From: Aeromicrobium sp.
GTDB lineage: Bacteria > Actinomycetota > Actinomycetes > Propionibacteriales > Nocardioidaceae
Reading direction: 5' to 3'
Length of the DNA stretch: 43,985 nucleotides
NCBI RefSeq assembly: GCF_014378035.1
Contig: NZ_JACMOM010000325.1
Span: 1 to 43,985 of the forward strand
Numbering within the stretch: position 1 is the stretch's first letter; each line of letters opens with the position of its first letter. Shown piece by piece: positions 1-8,863 of this stretch. The notes under the pieces were generated by a model. It had not been told where the DNA came from, made no database searches, and worked only from the letters and a program-made list of their open reading frames with translations. Both the position numbers and the translations under genes were made by a program.

Positions 1-260
1 ATTACCTCACCAACAAGCTGATAGGCCGCGAGCTCATCCTTCTCCGCCGGAGCTTTCCACTTCAGACCATGCAGTCCGAAGTCGTATTCGGCATTAGCCA
101 TCGTTTCCAATGGTTATTCCAAAGAGAAGGGCAGATTGCTCACGTGTTACTCACCCGTTCGCCGCTCGTGTACTCCCGAAGGAGCCTTACCGCTCGACTT
201 GCATGTGTTAAGCACGCCGCCAGCGTTCGTCCTGAGCCAGGATCAAACTCTCCATTGAAA
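1..260 (-). rRNA. rrs: 16S ribosomal RNA, 5' part (continues beyond the left edge of the window)
   Basis: Minus strand reads AGAGTTTGATCCTGGCTCAGGACGAACGCTGGCGGCGTGCTTAACACATGCAAGTCGAGCGGTAAGG, the canonical 16S 5' end. The exact mature 5' end is approximate. Confidence 0.97.
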
Positions 261-415
261 GTGCACAGACCGAGGTCTGCAGACTGCAACTTCAGTTCGA
301 CTCTGACAAACTATTTGCTGACAAATAAATTGTCGGAATTGATTCCATCGATCTTCTCGGCGAGCCGAAGCTCTCCGATTGGTCTCGACGGGGTATTACT
401 AATTAATCTCGTCGA

Positions 416-447
416 CTTTTGGCACACTGTTGAGTTCTCAAGGATCA
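416..447 (-). promoter_or_regulatory. Conserved actinobacterial rrn leader motif (GATCCTTGAGAACTCAACAGTGTGCCAAAAG)
   Basis: Sequence seen on the minus strand between the rrn promoters and the 16S gene. A TGAGAACTCAACAGTGTGCC-like element is commonly seen in actinobacterial rrn leaders and is linked to processing/antitermination. Confidence 0.65.
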
Positions 448-499
448 GACGCTCACCTTGGCTAGGACCTTTCGGCCGGCACCTCGGGGCTGCTCGTCC

Positions 500-528
500 A
501 ACTTACACGGCTCGTTTTCACCGGTCAA
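500..528 (-). promoter_or_regulatory. Candidate rrn promoter P2 (TTGACC-N17-TAAGTT)
   Basis: Minus strand TTGACC GGTGAAAACGAGCCGTG TAAGTT, consensus-like boxes with a 17-nt spacer, upstream of 16S. Confidence 0.7.
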
Positions 529-683
529 ACCCGGGTTGGTCGCCATGTTCAGCTCGTGTTGTCCCGCGGTCCGTCTCCAGGCACCAGAGGTGCCGTGCCG
601 TTAACCGTTTCGGTTGAGCTGGCTGCTAGCCCGAGCGACCTGCCTTTCGGCCTTTCGCTCCGCCGTGCTGTGCAACAAGAAGA

Positions 684-712
684 ACATTACGGACAAGATC
701 CACGCTCGTCAA
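684..712 (-). promoter_or_regulatory. Candidate rrn promoter P1 (TTGACG-N17-TAATGT)
   Basis: Minus strand TTGACG AGCGTGGATCTTGTCCG TAATGT, 17-nt spacer, about 55 bp downstream of the tyrS stop. Confidence 0.7.
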
Positions 713-766
713 ATCGCGTCCGTGTGGCGCCCGTCACACGATTCCGAGCCCCTGAAATGACGGGGA

Positions 767-2026
767 TCAGGACACCGACACGCCCGAGATCGAACGTTTT
801 CCCTTGCGCAGAACCGCCCACCGACCGTGCAGCAACGTCCCAGCGGCCAGCTCCAGCTCGGGGTCTGACACACGTTCGTTGTTGAGGTAGGCGCCCCCGT
901 CGGCGACGGCACGTCGGGCAGCCGATCTGCTGTCCGCCAGACCTGATGCCACCAACGCGTCGACGACGGTGGGACGGTCTGCTGCCAGGAGGTCGACTGC
1001 GCCGGCCTCACGCAGTGCGGCAGCGAGCGTCGACTCCGGCAGGTCAGCCAGCTCCCCCCGTCCGAACAACGCGCCGGAGGCGAGCTCTGCTGCCCCAGCC
1101 TCCTCGGCGCCGTGCACGATCGTCGTCACCTCTGAGGCGAGCCGTCGCTGGGCAGCCCGAAGCCCCGGCGTCTCGATGTGGTCGGCCTCGATGCTGGCGA
1201 TCTCCTCCACGTCGAGGAAGGTGAACTGACGGAGGTACTCCCCCACCTTCGCGTCCTCGGCCTGGATCCACGACTGGTAGAACGCGTACGGACTCGTGAG
1301 CCCGGGATCGAGCCACACCGTGCCCGACTCCGTCTTGCCGAACTTGGTGCCGTCGGCCTTCGTGATGAGTGGGGTCGCCAAGGCGTGGACCTTGGCACCG
1401 TCTGCACGGCGCACCAGCTCGACCCCCGCCGTGATGTTGCCCCACTGATCGCTCCCCCCGGTCTGGAGCACGCATCCGTGGCGCCGATGCAGCTCGAGGT
1501 AGTCCAGCGACTGCAGGAGGACGTAGCTGAACTCGGTGTAGCTGATGCCGGACTCGAGCCGGCTGCTCACGACGTCGCGGGCCAACATCCGGTTGACCGG
1601 GAAGTGCTTGCCGATGTCGCGCAGGAAGTCGATTGCGCTGAGGTCAGCCGTCCAGTCGAGGTTGTTGACGAGGACGGCGGCGTTGTCTCCGTCGAAGTCA
1701 ACGAACCGTGACACCTGCTCGCGGATGTTGTCGACCCACTCGCCGACGGTCTCCTTGGCGTTCATGATCCGCTCGCCCGCCTCCTTGGGGTCGCCGATCA
1801 ACCCCGTGGAGCCACCCACCAGGAGCAGCGGTCTGTGCCCCGCGAGCTGAAGGCGGCGAGCCGTGAGGATCTGCAGCAGGTTGCCGATGTGCAGGCTGGC
1901 GGCCGTGGGGTCGAACCCCACGTAGTAGGTGATCGCCCCCGCCGACAGCTCTGCGCGGAGGGCGGCGCGGTCCGTCGTGTGCGCGACGAGCCCTCTCGCC
2001 TCGAGATCGTCGAGTACGTGGGTCAC
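767..2026 (-). CDS. tyrS: Tyrosyl-tRNA synthetase
   Basis: 419 aa; YYVGFDPTAASLHIGNLLQI (HIGH-like), GSDQWGNITAG, KFGKT motif and a C-terminal S4-like region. Confidence 0.97.
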   Translation of the reverse strand: MTHVLDDLEARGLVAHTTDRAALRAELSAGAITYYVGFDPTAASLHIGNLLQILTARRLQLAGHRPLLLVGGSTGLIGDPKEAGERIMNAKETVGEWVDNIREQVSRFVDFDGDNAAVLVNNLDWTADLSAIDFLRDIGKHFPVNRMLARDVVSSRLESGISYTEFSYVLLQSLDYLELHRRHGCVLQTGGSDQWGNITAGVELVRRADGAKVHALATPLITKADGTKFGKTESGTVWLDPGLTSPYAFYQSWIQAEDAKVGEYLRQFTFLDVEEIASIEADHIETPGLRAAQRRLASEVTTIVHGAEEAGAAELASGALFGRGELADLPESTLAAALREAGAVDLLAADRPTVVDALVASGLADSRSAARRAVADGGAYLNNERVSDPELELAAGTLLHGRWAVLRKGKRSISGVSVS

Positions 2027-2079
2027 GGTGAGTCCTTGTCCGGTGCCAGGGAAAGATGCACCGCGACTTTAGCGCGCCG

Positions 2080-2141
2080 AACTCAGGGCCTGGCGGACTC
2101 AGGCTCGACGGACTCAGGCTCGAGAAACTCAGGGCTTGACG
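2080..2141. repeat. Four-copy ~15-bp imperfect tandem repeat (ACTCAGG[C/G]...)
   Basis: ACTCAG at 2081, 2097, 2112 and 2127 (periods 16/15/15) in the usp-tyrS intergenic region; the last copy includes the usp stop codon. Confidence 0.8.
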
Positions 2142-2515
2142 GCAACAACCGGGATGGTGGAGTCGAGCAGGATCGACTGCGCGACGCTGCCGAGCAGGAC
2201 CTTGCCGACCGGGCTGCGGGGGCGCACGCCGATCGCTATCAGCGAGGCACCTGCCTGCTCGGCCTCGAACAGGACTGTCTCGGAAATGTTCTCGCCGACG
2301 ACCTGTCTGACCTCGTACCCCACGTTGTCGGCGTCGAGCGCCTCGGTGATGGCCTGCACATGGGTGCCACGGGCGTGCCCCGTGTCGAGCCGGGGTTCGG
2401 CTCTGCTGACGTTGATGATGAGCAGCGAGTCGTTCCGGGCGCGAGCCTCTGAGGCGGCCCAGTCGAGAGCGGCCTGGCCGAACTCGTCGGGGCGATATGC
2501 GACGGCAATTGTCAT
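2129..2515 (-). CDS. Universal stress protein (UspA family)
   Basis: 128 aa; MTIAVAYRPDEFGQAALDWA...[39 protein letters not shown], with a Usp ATP-binding-type G-rich segment. Confidence 0.9.
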   Translation of the reverse strand: MTIAVAYRPDEFGQAALDWAASEARARNDSLLIINVSRAEPRLDTGHARGTHVQAITEALDADNVGYEVRQVVGENISETVLFEAEQAGASLIAIGVRPRSPVGKVLLGSVAQSILLDSTIPVVAVKP

Positions 2516-2568
2516 GACATAAGGGTATCGTCTTCACGGCTCGAAGCACAGGAGAACTACTGCGACCA

Positions 2569-3204
2569 GTGCCGACCTCGGATAGATTTCGCGCCGTGTC
2601 TCAACTCATCGTGGCGTGGATGCCCGAGGACCCCCGTCGTACCGGGCTCGAGATGATGAGCGGCGTCATCGACAAGCTCACGGGCGGGTTCTCGGCAGGC
2701 GTCGGGTTCCGCATCGCGCGGGTGTGCCGGCGGTGTGGGAGCGATGCGCACGGCAAGCCGCAGGTAATGATGGGTGACGGCTCGACGGCCACGACGCACG
2801 TCAGCCTGAGTCGCGCGGGCGGCCTGGTGCTGGTCGCCGCGACGAATGCGGGGCCTGTGGGCGTCGACATCGAGGCTGCTGGCGCGGCTGACTTTCACCA
2901 TCACGCTGACGTCGTCCTCCACGACGAGGAGCGACCGTGTGACGACCCGACCCGCATGTGGGTGCGCAAGGAGTCGGTGCTCAAGGCGACCGGCCACGGC
3001 CTGACGATCGACCCCCGCTCGATCAGGGTCAGCGCCCCGGACCGCCGACCTGAACTGCTCATCTGGCCAGCGGGCGAGGAGATGACCGGTCCAGCACAGA
3101 TGTTCGACCTCGCGATGCCTGAGGGCTACTCCGCGGCTCTCACGGTGCTGATCGGTGAAAGACCCGAGATCGTCGTCACGGGGTCGGCAACGGCGGCAGG
3201 GTGA
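2569..3204 (+). CDS. 4'-phosphopantetheinyl transferase superfamily protein (Sfp-like); start may be GTG 2569 or GTG 2596
   Basis: CRRCGSDAHGKP, VGVDIE and WVRKESVLKATGHGL match the PPTase signature motifs. Confidence 0.88.
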   Translation: MPTSDRFRAVSQLIVAWMPEDPRRTGLEMMSGVIDKLTGGFSAGVGFRIARVCRRCGSDAHGKPQVMMGDGSTATTHVSLSRAGGLVLVAATNAGPVGVDIEAAGAADFHHHADVVLHDEERPCDDPTRMWVRKESVLKATGHGLTIDPRSIRVSAPDRRPELLIWPAGEEMTGPAQMFDLAMPEGYSAALTVLIGERPEIVVTGSATAAG

Positions 3205-4498
3205 GCTCGTCGAGCCACGAGCGGAAGAGCTCGTCGGTGGACGTGCTGCTGTGCTGGTCGACGAGGTCGACGAACTGGTCTGTCGTCACCGAGCCGTGCG
3301 CGTGCTTGGCCGTCCACTCCTGGAGGACGGTGAAGAACATCCCGTCGCCGACCGTGAGCCGCAGGGCGTGCAGCGCGAGGGCACCGCGCTTGTAGACCCG
3401 GTCGTCGAACAGGAGATCGGGACCCGGATCGGCGAGCACCATGTCCTGCGGAAGGTCGGAGAGCTTCTTCCAGTGCTCCTCAGCCTGCTGCTGCGCAGTG
3501 TCGCCGCCGGACGCCTCCGACCACAGCCACTCGGCATAGCAGGCGAAGCCCTCGTGCAACCAGATGTCGCGCCAGTGGCTGAGCGTCAAGCTGTTGCCGA
3601 ACCACTGGTGGGACATCTCGTGCGCGATGAGTCGTTGGGCCTCCCACTCCTCGGTGAGGAAGTTGGACCCGAAGATCGACACTCCTTGCGCCTCGAGCGG
3701 GATCTCCAGCTCGTCGGCCGTGATGACCGCGGTGTACTCGGCGAAGGGGTAGGGCCCGAATCTGGAGATGAACAACGACATCATCTCGGTCTGGCGCCCG
3801 AACGCCCTGGAGCACCGGCCGGAGTCGCCCGGGGGGTGCACCGCGTTGACCGCGACCCCGGACGTCTCGTCGGTCGTCGTGATGTAGCGACCCACCTGGA
3901 CCGTCGCGAGGTAGGTCGCCATGGGCGCCGCCTCCTCGAAGACCCACGTCGTGGTGCCGGCCCGACGACGGCGGCTCGTGAGCACGCCGTTGGCCACCAC
4001 GGTGTAGTCCGACGGGACAGAGAGCTGGATGCGATAGATGGCCTTGTTGGACGGGCGGTCGTTGCAGGGGAACCACGAGGGGGCCCCGTGCGGCTGAGAG
4101 GCGACGATCACCCCGTCCTCGAGCTCTTCCCAGCCGGCGTCCCCGTCGAGGCCGGGCATCGGCCGGGGCGAACCGGCGTAGGTCACGACGATCGTGCACC
4201 GCTCACCCTCGCGCAGGACCGTGCGGAACCGGATGAGGAGCTTGTCGTCGCGCCGGGAGTGCTTGGCGGGCTGGGCCCGGTCGACGGTGATCTTGGAGAC
4301 CCGCAGGCCGAAGAGGTCGAGCTCGACCCGCTCCAGGTGCTCGCGCGCCTCGACAACGATCGTGGCCTTGCCCGACAGTCGGTTGCCCTCGAGCACGTAC
4401 GTCAGGTCGAGCTCGTAGGAGATCACGTCGTAGGCCAGGTCTCCGTGGCCCGGGACATACCGCTCGTTGGACGTGTCGGGCCCGGCAGCTGCAGTCAT
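3176..4498 (-). CDS. M1 family (gluzincin) aminopeptidase, short form
   Basis: HEMSHQWFGNSLTLSHWRDIWLHEGFACYAEW = HExxH-x18-E zinc site, plus LEAQG (GAMEN-like) region. ATG at 4498 overlaps the upstream stop by ATGA. Confidence 0.93.
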   Translation of the reverse strand: MTAAAGPDTSNERYVPGHGDLAYDVISYELDLTYVLEGNRLSGKATIVVEAREHLERVELDLFGLRVSKITVDRAQPAKHSRRDDKLLIRFRTVLREGERCTIVVTYAGSPRPMPGLDGDAGWEELEDGVIVASQPHGAPSWFPCNDRPSNKAIYRIQLSVPSDYTVVANGVLTSRRRRAGTTTWVFEEAAPMATYLATVQVGRYITTTDETSGVAVNAVHPPGDSGRCSRAFGRQTEMMSLFISRFGPYPFAEYTAVITADELEIPLEAQGVSIFGSNFLTEEWEAQRLIAHEMSHQWFGNSLTLSHWRDIWLHEGFACYAEWLWSEASGGDTAQQQAEEHWKKLSDLPQDMVLADPGPDLLFDDRVYKRGALALHALRLTVGDGMFFTVLQEWTAKHAHGSVTTDQFVDLVDQHSSTSTDELFRSWLDELTLPPLPTP

Positions 4499-7400
4499 CG
4501 CACACCGACGAGGTCGTCGTCCTCGGTCCACGGCCCGATGGGGTTGCCCAGCCACCGCGTCTTGTCGGGCACTGACTCACCCCGCATCACCAAGGACACC
4601 GGACCGATAGTCGCGTGGTTGCCCAGACGGGCAGCGGGGAGGATGACGCTGTGGGGACCGAGGGTCGCACCCGCCTGCAAGATGACCGTGTCCATGCTGA
4701 GCATCCGATCATGGAACAGGTGCGTCTGCACCACGCAACCCCGATTGACCGTCGCGCCGTCGTGGAGGCGGATGAGATCCGGCTCGGGAAGCCAGTAGGT
4801 CTCGCACCACACTCCCCGACCGATCTGGGCGCCGATGGAGCGCAACCAGACGTTGAGGGCAGCGGTCCCCGTCGTGCAGCGAGCGAACCAGGGCGCGGCC
4901 AGAACCTCCACGAAGGTGTCAGCGAGCTCGCTTCGCCAGACGAATGAGCTCCAGAGCGGGTGCTCACCCGGGCGCACTCGCCCGACGAGGAGCCACTTGG
5001 CGGCAGTCGCGACGACTGCGGCCACCATCCCGACGGCCATCAGCGCAAGGCCCGACGTGAGCGCTGCGACGAGCCACCCATACCGGTCGGCAACGCTCAG
5101 CATGCCCACCACCGCTCCGAGTGCCAGCACGACCGACAGGACGAGGGCAATCGCCCGGCACGCCTCGACGATCACGCGGGCAACGCGCAGGCGCCGGGGG
5201 GGCTCGTGCGTGCGGGTGACGTCGCCCGCGTCCGACGTGCGGCGCAACCGTTGCGGAGGGCTACCGAGCCAGGAGGTCCCGGGCTTGGCCTTCGTACGGC
5301 TGGGCGCGGCCGACAGCACGGCGACCAACCCGCGCTTGGGCACCTTGCGGCCCGGCGCCGTCATGCCGGAGTTGCCGACGAAGGCGTGCCGGCCGATCTT
5401 GACCTGCTCGATGCGGAGCCAACCACCGCCGAGCTCGTACATCCCGAGCATCGTGTCGTCCGCGAGGAAGGCTCCGTCGTTGACCGACGTCAGCGGTGGC
5501 AGCATCAGCACCGTGGACGCCTCGACGTCCTTGCCGATGCGGGCCCCCAGCGCTCGCAGCCAGGCGGGCGTCAGCGCGCTCGAGTAGAGCGGGAACAGCC
5601 AGGTCCGAGCCTCGTCCATGATGCGAAGGATCGACCACGCCTGCCAGGCGCGCAGGCCGTGGACCGGATGGGTCCCGCTTCGCAGACCGATCGACTGCAC
5701 CCGCACGAGCGCGATGATCAACAGCGCCAGCGACACATGTCCGGCCAGCGCTGCGAGCGGCGCCGCGAGGAGGAGCCTGACGGTAGCGCCCCGTAGATCT
5801 TCTGCCGGGCTGACCAGGAAGATCACCGCCGACGCTCCGATGGCAACCGCGAGCAGGGGCAGGGCCGAGACAAGACTTGCCATGGCGGCGTACGCCACGA
5901 CCCAGCGCGCATAACGGCGCGGTCGTGAGCCGCCGAGCGGGCCGCGGGCCGGTCCACTGTGCTTCGCCGGAGCTCCGGACCAGTACTCCCCTGCCGGGAC
6001 CGGGCCGAACACCGCCGCACCGGGCCCGATCTCGGCACCATCGCCGATGTCAGCACCGCCGCCCAGCATGCTACGAACGCCGATGCGAACATCTCGGCCG
6101 ACGTGCACGCTGCCGATGTGCAGGATGTCGCCGTCGAGCCAGTGGCCTGCAAGGTCGACCTCCGGCTCGACCGACGAACCGTCGCCCAGCGACAGCATCC
6201 CGGTGATCGGCGGGACGGAGTGGAGGTCGACATCACGTCCGACCTGGGCACCGAGGGCGCGGGCGTAGACACCTAGCAGGGCCGCGCCGGAGAGTGACCC
6301 GGCCCGCAGCTCGTCGGCCACCCGCTCAGCCAGCCACAGCCGCAGGTGGACCTTTCCGCCGCGCGGATACTCACCGGGCACGACCCCGCGCAGCAGCAAC
6401 CGTGCGGCGAGCGCGGCCAGCAGGATGCGACCCGGTGGGGCTACGAGAAGGAGCCACCCCAGGGCGAGCCATGCCCACGACGGCGACGGTGGCAACCATG
6501 TCCAGGACAGCAGGGACGTGGCGGCGTGGTTGCCGATCGCGATCCAGGTGAGCCAGCGCAGACCGCTGATGGTGCGGAGCGGGAGAAGGCACGCGAGCTG
6601 GCCGAGCTGGGTGCGCAGAGGCACGGGCTGTACCGCGTCGTTGCGTCGTCCGGAGGTGACCGCCATGCCGTCGAGGCCGACGGCGAGGTCCCCGATGGTG
6701 GGGTGCTCATAGATGTCGGCGACCGTCACCTCGATGAACCTGTCGCGGAGACGGCCGACCAGCTGGGCGGCGGTCAGGCTGCCTCCGCCGAGAGTGAAGA
6801 AGTCGTCATCAGGTCCGGCGACGACCGCTCCGAGGATCTCGAGCCACAGCTCCTGCAGCCAGCCCCCTGTTCCGTCCAGCGTTGCTGAGAGGTCTGACGA
6901 CGCGACACTCGCCAGGGGCCACGGGAGTGCGTCACGGTCGATCTTGCCCGACGTGCGGGTCGGGAGGCTCTCGAGCTGCGCGATCCGCGGGACCAGCGCA
7001 GCGGGCATCGAGGCTCGCAGGTGAGCCATCGACGCGTGCAGGTCGAACGATTCGTCGGCGGCGATGTAGCCGACCAGGATGCGGTTGCCGGCACCGGTGA
7101 CGCGGATGGTGGCGGCCGCCGCGGCCACACCCGGCAGGCCGAGCAGCGCGCTGTCGATCTCGCCGAGCTCGATGCGGCGGCCGCCCAGCTTGATCTGCTC
7201 GTCGGCGCGGCCGTTGAAGACCAGACCCTCCACATGGAACGTCACCTGGTCGCCGCTGCGGTAGGCACGATCCCAGCCGAGCGTGGGCATCGGCGCATAC
7301 TTCTCGGCGTCCTTGACCGGGTCGAGGTAGCGAGCCAGCCCCACGCCGCCGATGATCAGCTCACCGGACTCCCCCGGCGCGACCTGCTGCCCGTCGGGGC

Positions 7401-8448
7401 CCACGACCGCGAGGTCCCAACCATCGAGGGGGAGCCCGATGCGCACGGGAGGGTCGGCAGACAGCCGCGCTGCGCAGGCCACGACCGTCGCCTCGGTGGG
7501 TCCGTACGTGTTCCAGACCTCCCGTCCGTCGGTCGCCAGCCGGGCTCCGATCTGCGGGGGGCATGCCTCCCCGCCGAGGATCAGCAGCCGGACCCCGTCA
7601 AGAGCGCCGGGCGGCCACAGGGCGACGAGCGTGGGCACCGTGGAGACCACCGTGACGTCGTTGGCCACCATCCACGGGCCGAGGTCGGTGCCGCTCCTGA
7701 CCAGCGACCTCGGCGCGGGGACCAGGCACGCTCCGTGCCGCCAGGCGAGCCACATCTCCTCGCACGACGCATCAAAAGCGACTGACAACCCCGCCATGAC
7801 CCGGTCACCGGGGCCGAGAGGGCGATCGGGCACGAACAACACGGCCTCGGCATCGACGAAAGCGGCGGCAGAACGGTGGGAGACCGCGACGCCCTTGGGT
7901 GTGCCGGTCGAGCCGGAGGTGAAGATGATCCAGGCGTCGTCGTCCGGGCCGGGCGCCCTCCCCTCGACCGGGGGACGTGCGGCGCGGCGCGGCGCGGCGA
8001 CGAGACCGTTGCCGATGACAGCCGCCACCTCGGCCTCATCGAACACCATCGCCGCCCGGGAGTCGGGGTCGTCGACGTCGACCGGGACGTAGGCTGCGCC
8101 CGCGACCAGCACTGCCATGATCGCGATGTAGAGCTCTGCCGTGCCCGAGTCGATGCGGACGCCGACCCGGTCGCCCACCCCTATTCCCTGCTCGTGCAGG
8201 ACCTCTGCGAGCGACTCCGCCGCCTCACTGAACTCCTGGTAGGTCAGGACGATCGCACCGTTGTCGAGGGCCGCGGCATCGGGGACCTCAGTGACCGTCG
8301 CGCGCAGGATGTCGACAAGGGTCCGCTCGGGTGCGGCCATCGGCGAGCGCCGCAGGACCGAGTCGGCCGCTGCGCCGACGGCGAGGGCGTCTGATCCGTG
8401 CACAGCGTCATTGTCGCCGTACTCGGTGAACACCTGGTGAACCGCCAC
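4495..8448 (-). CDS. pls: Pls/PosA-family non-ribosomal peptide synthetase (epsilon-poly-L-lysine synthetase-like)
   Basis: 1317 aa: A domain (IIFTSGSTGTPKGVAVSH, AFDASCEEMW, NTYGPTEATVV, YRSGDQ, RTSGKIDRDALP), PCP (FFTLGGGSLTAAQLV), then several transmembrane stretches and three tandem regions with left-handed beta-helix hexapeptide repeats. No canonical C or TE domain. Matches Pls architecture and size. GTG start. Confidence 0.92.
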   Translation of the reverse strand: MAVHQVFTEYGDNDAVHGSDALAVGAAADSVLRRSPMAAPERTLVDILRATVTEVPDAAALDNGAIVLTYQEFSEAAESLAEVLHEQGIGVGDRVGVRIDSGTAELYIAIMAVLVAGAAYVPVDVDDPDSRAAMVFDEAEVAAVIGNGLVAAPRRAARPPVEGRAPGPDDDAWIIFTSGSTGTPKGVAVSHRSAAAFVDAEAVLFVPDRPLGPGDRVMAGLSVAFDASCEEMWLAWRHGACLVPAPRSLVRSGTDLGPWMVANDVTVVSTVPTLVALWPPGALDGVRLLILGGEACPPQIGARLATDGREVWNTYGPTEATVVACAARLSADPPVRIGLPLDGWDLAVVGPDGQQVAPGESGELIIGGVGLARYLDPVKDAEKYAPMPTLGWDRAYRSGDQVTFHVEGLVFNGRADEQIKLGGRRIELGEIDSALLGLPGVAAAAATIRVTGAGNRILVGYIAADESFDLHASMAHLRASMPAALVPRIAQLESLPTRTSGKIDRDALPWPLASVASSDLSATLDGTGGWLQELWLEILGAVVAGPDDDFFTLGGGSLTAAQLVGRLRDRFIEVTVADIYEHPTIGDLAVGLDGMAVTSGRRNDAVQPVPLRTQLGQLACLLPLRTISGLRWLTWIAIGNHAATSLLSWTWLPPSPSWAWLALGWLLLVAPPGRILLAALAARLLLRGVVPGEYPRGGKVHLRLWLAERVADELRAGSLSGAALLGVYARALGAQVGRDVDLHSVPPITGMLSLGDGSSVEPEVDLAGHWLDGDILHIGSVHVGRDVRIGVRSMLGGGADIGDGAEIGPGAAVFGPVPAGEYWSGAPAKHSGPARGPLGGSRPRRYARWVVAYAAMASLVSALPLLAVAIGASAVIFLVSPAEDLRGATVRLLLAAPLAALAGHVSLALLIIALVRVQSIGLRSGTHPVHGLRAWQAWSILRIMDEARTWLFPLYSSALTPAWLRALGARIGKDVEASTVLMLPPLTSVNDGAFLADDTMLGMYELGGGWLRIEQVKIGRHAFVGNSGMTAPGRKVPKRGLVAVLSAAPSRTKAKPGTSWLGSPPQRLRRTSDAGDVTRTHEPPRRLRVARVIVEACRAIALVLSVVLALGAVVGMLSVADRYGWLVAALTSGLALMAVGMVAAVVATAAKWLLVGRVRPGEHPLWSSFVWRSELADTFVEVLAAPWFARCTTGTAALNVWLRSIGAQIGRGVWCETYWLPEPDLIRLHDGATVNRGCVVQTHLFHDRMLSMDTVILQAGATLGPHSVILPAARLGNHATIGPVSLVMRGESVPDKTRWLGNPIGPWTEDDDLVGVR

Positions 8449-8455
8449 CCGCCGG

Positions 8456-8863
8456 TCAGTCCTCGACGTTGGTCCCCTCGGGCTTGACGGCCAGCACTGG
8501 GCACGTCGCGTCGAGGATGGTCCGCTGGGCGACGCTGCCCAGCAGCAGCTTGCCGACAGGGCTTCGAGGACGGATGCCCACGACGATCAGGCTCGCAGCG
8601 ACTTCTTCGCTGACCTGCAGCACTGCTTCGGCGATGTCTCGGACCATGTCCTGGCGCACCTCGGACTCGACATCGAGCCGCGCGAGCTGTGTGCGCAGCG
8701 CGTCGATCTCGGCCTCGTGGGCGAGCCGCGCGTCGACATAGGCATCGCCCTTGGTGTCGTTGATGACGATGAGCTTCTCTCCCCGCCGAGACGCCTCCGC
8801 GGCGCCGTGGCTGAGGGCCGACCGCCCGTACACGTCGGGGGCGTAGGCGACGATGACACTCAT
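8456..8863 (-). CDS. Universal stress protein (UspA family)
   Basis: [21 protein letters not shown]...[42 protein letters not shown] at 8863 overlaps the tctA stop (ATGA). Confidence 0.9.
   Translation of the reverse strand: MSVIVAYAPDVYGRSALSHGAAEASRRGEKLIVINDTKGDAYVDARLAHEAEIDALRTQLARLDVESEVRQDMVRDIAEAVLQVSEEVAASLIVVGIRPRSPVGKLLLGSVAQRTILDATCPVLAVKPEGTNVED

Noticed and set aside
69-617. 182-aa plus-strand ORF over the 16S 5' end and rrn leader
   Set aside because: Lies antisense to rRNA and its promoter region; no protein-like motifs.
3155-4798. 547-aa plus-strand ORF antisense to the M1 peptidase
   Set aside because: Arginine/valine/glutamate-rich shadow frame typical of high-GC DNA; no recognisable domain, and the opposite strand carries a clear zinc peptidase.
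4960-5796. Plus-strand ORFs antisense to pls (also 7021-7785, 7352-8092)
   Set aside because: Low-complexity Arg/Ala/Pro-rich translations without domain motifs; explained by the GC-rich codon pattern of pls.
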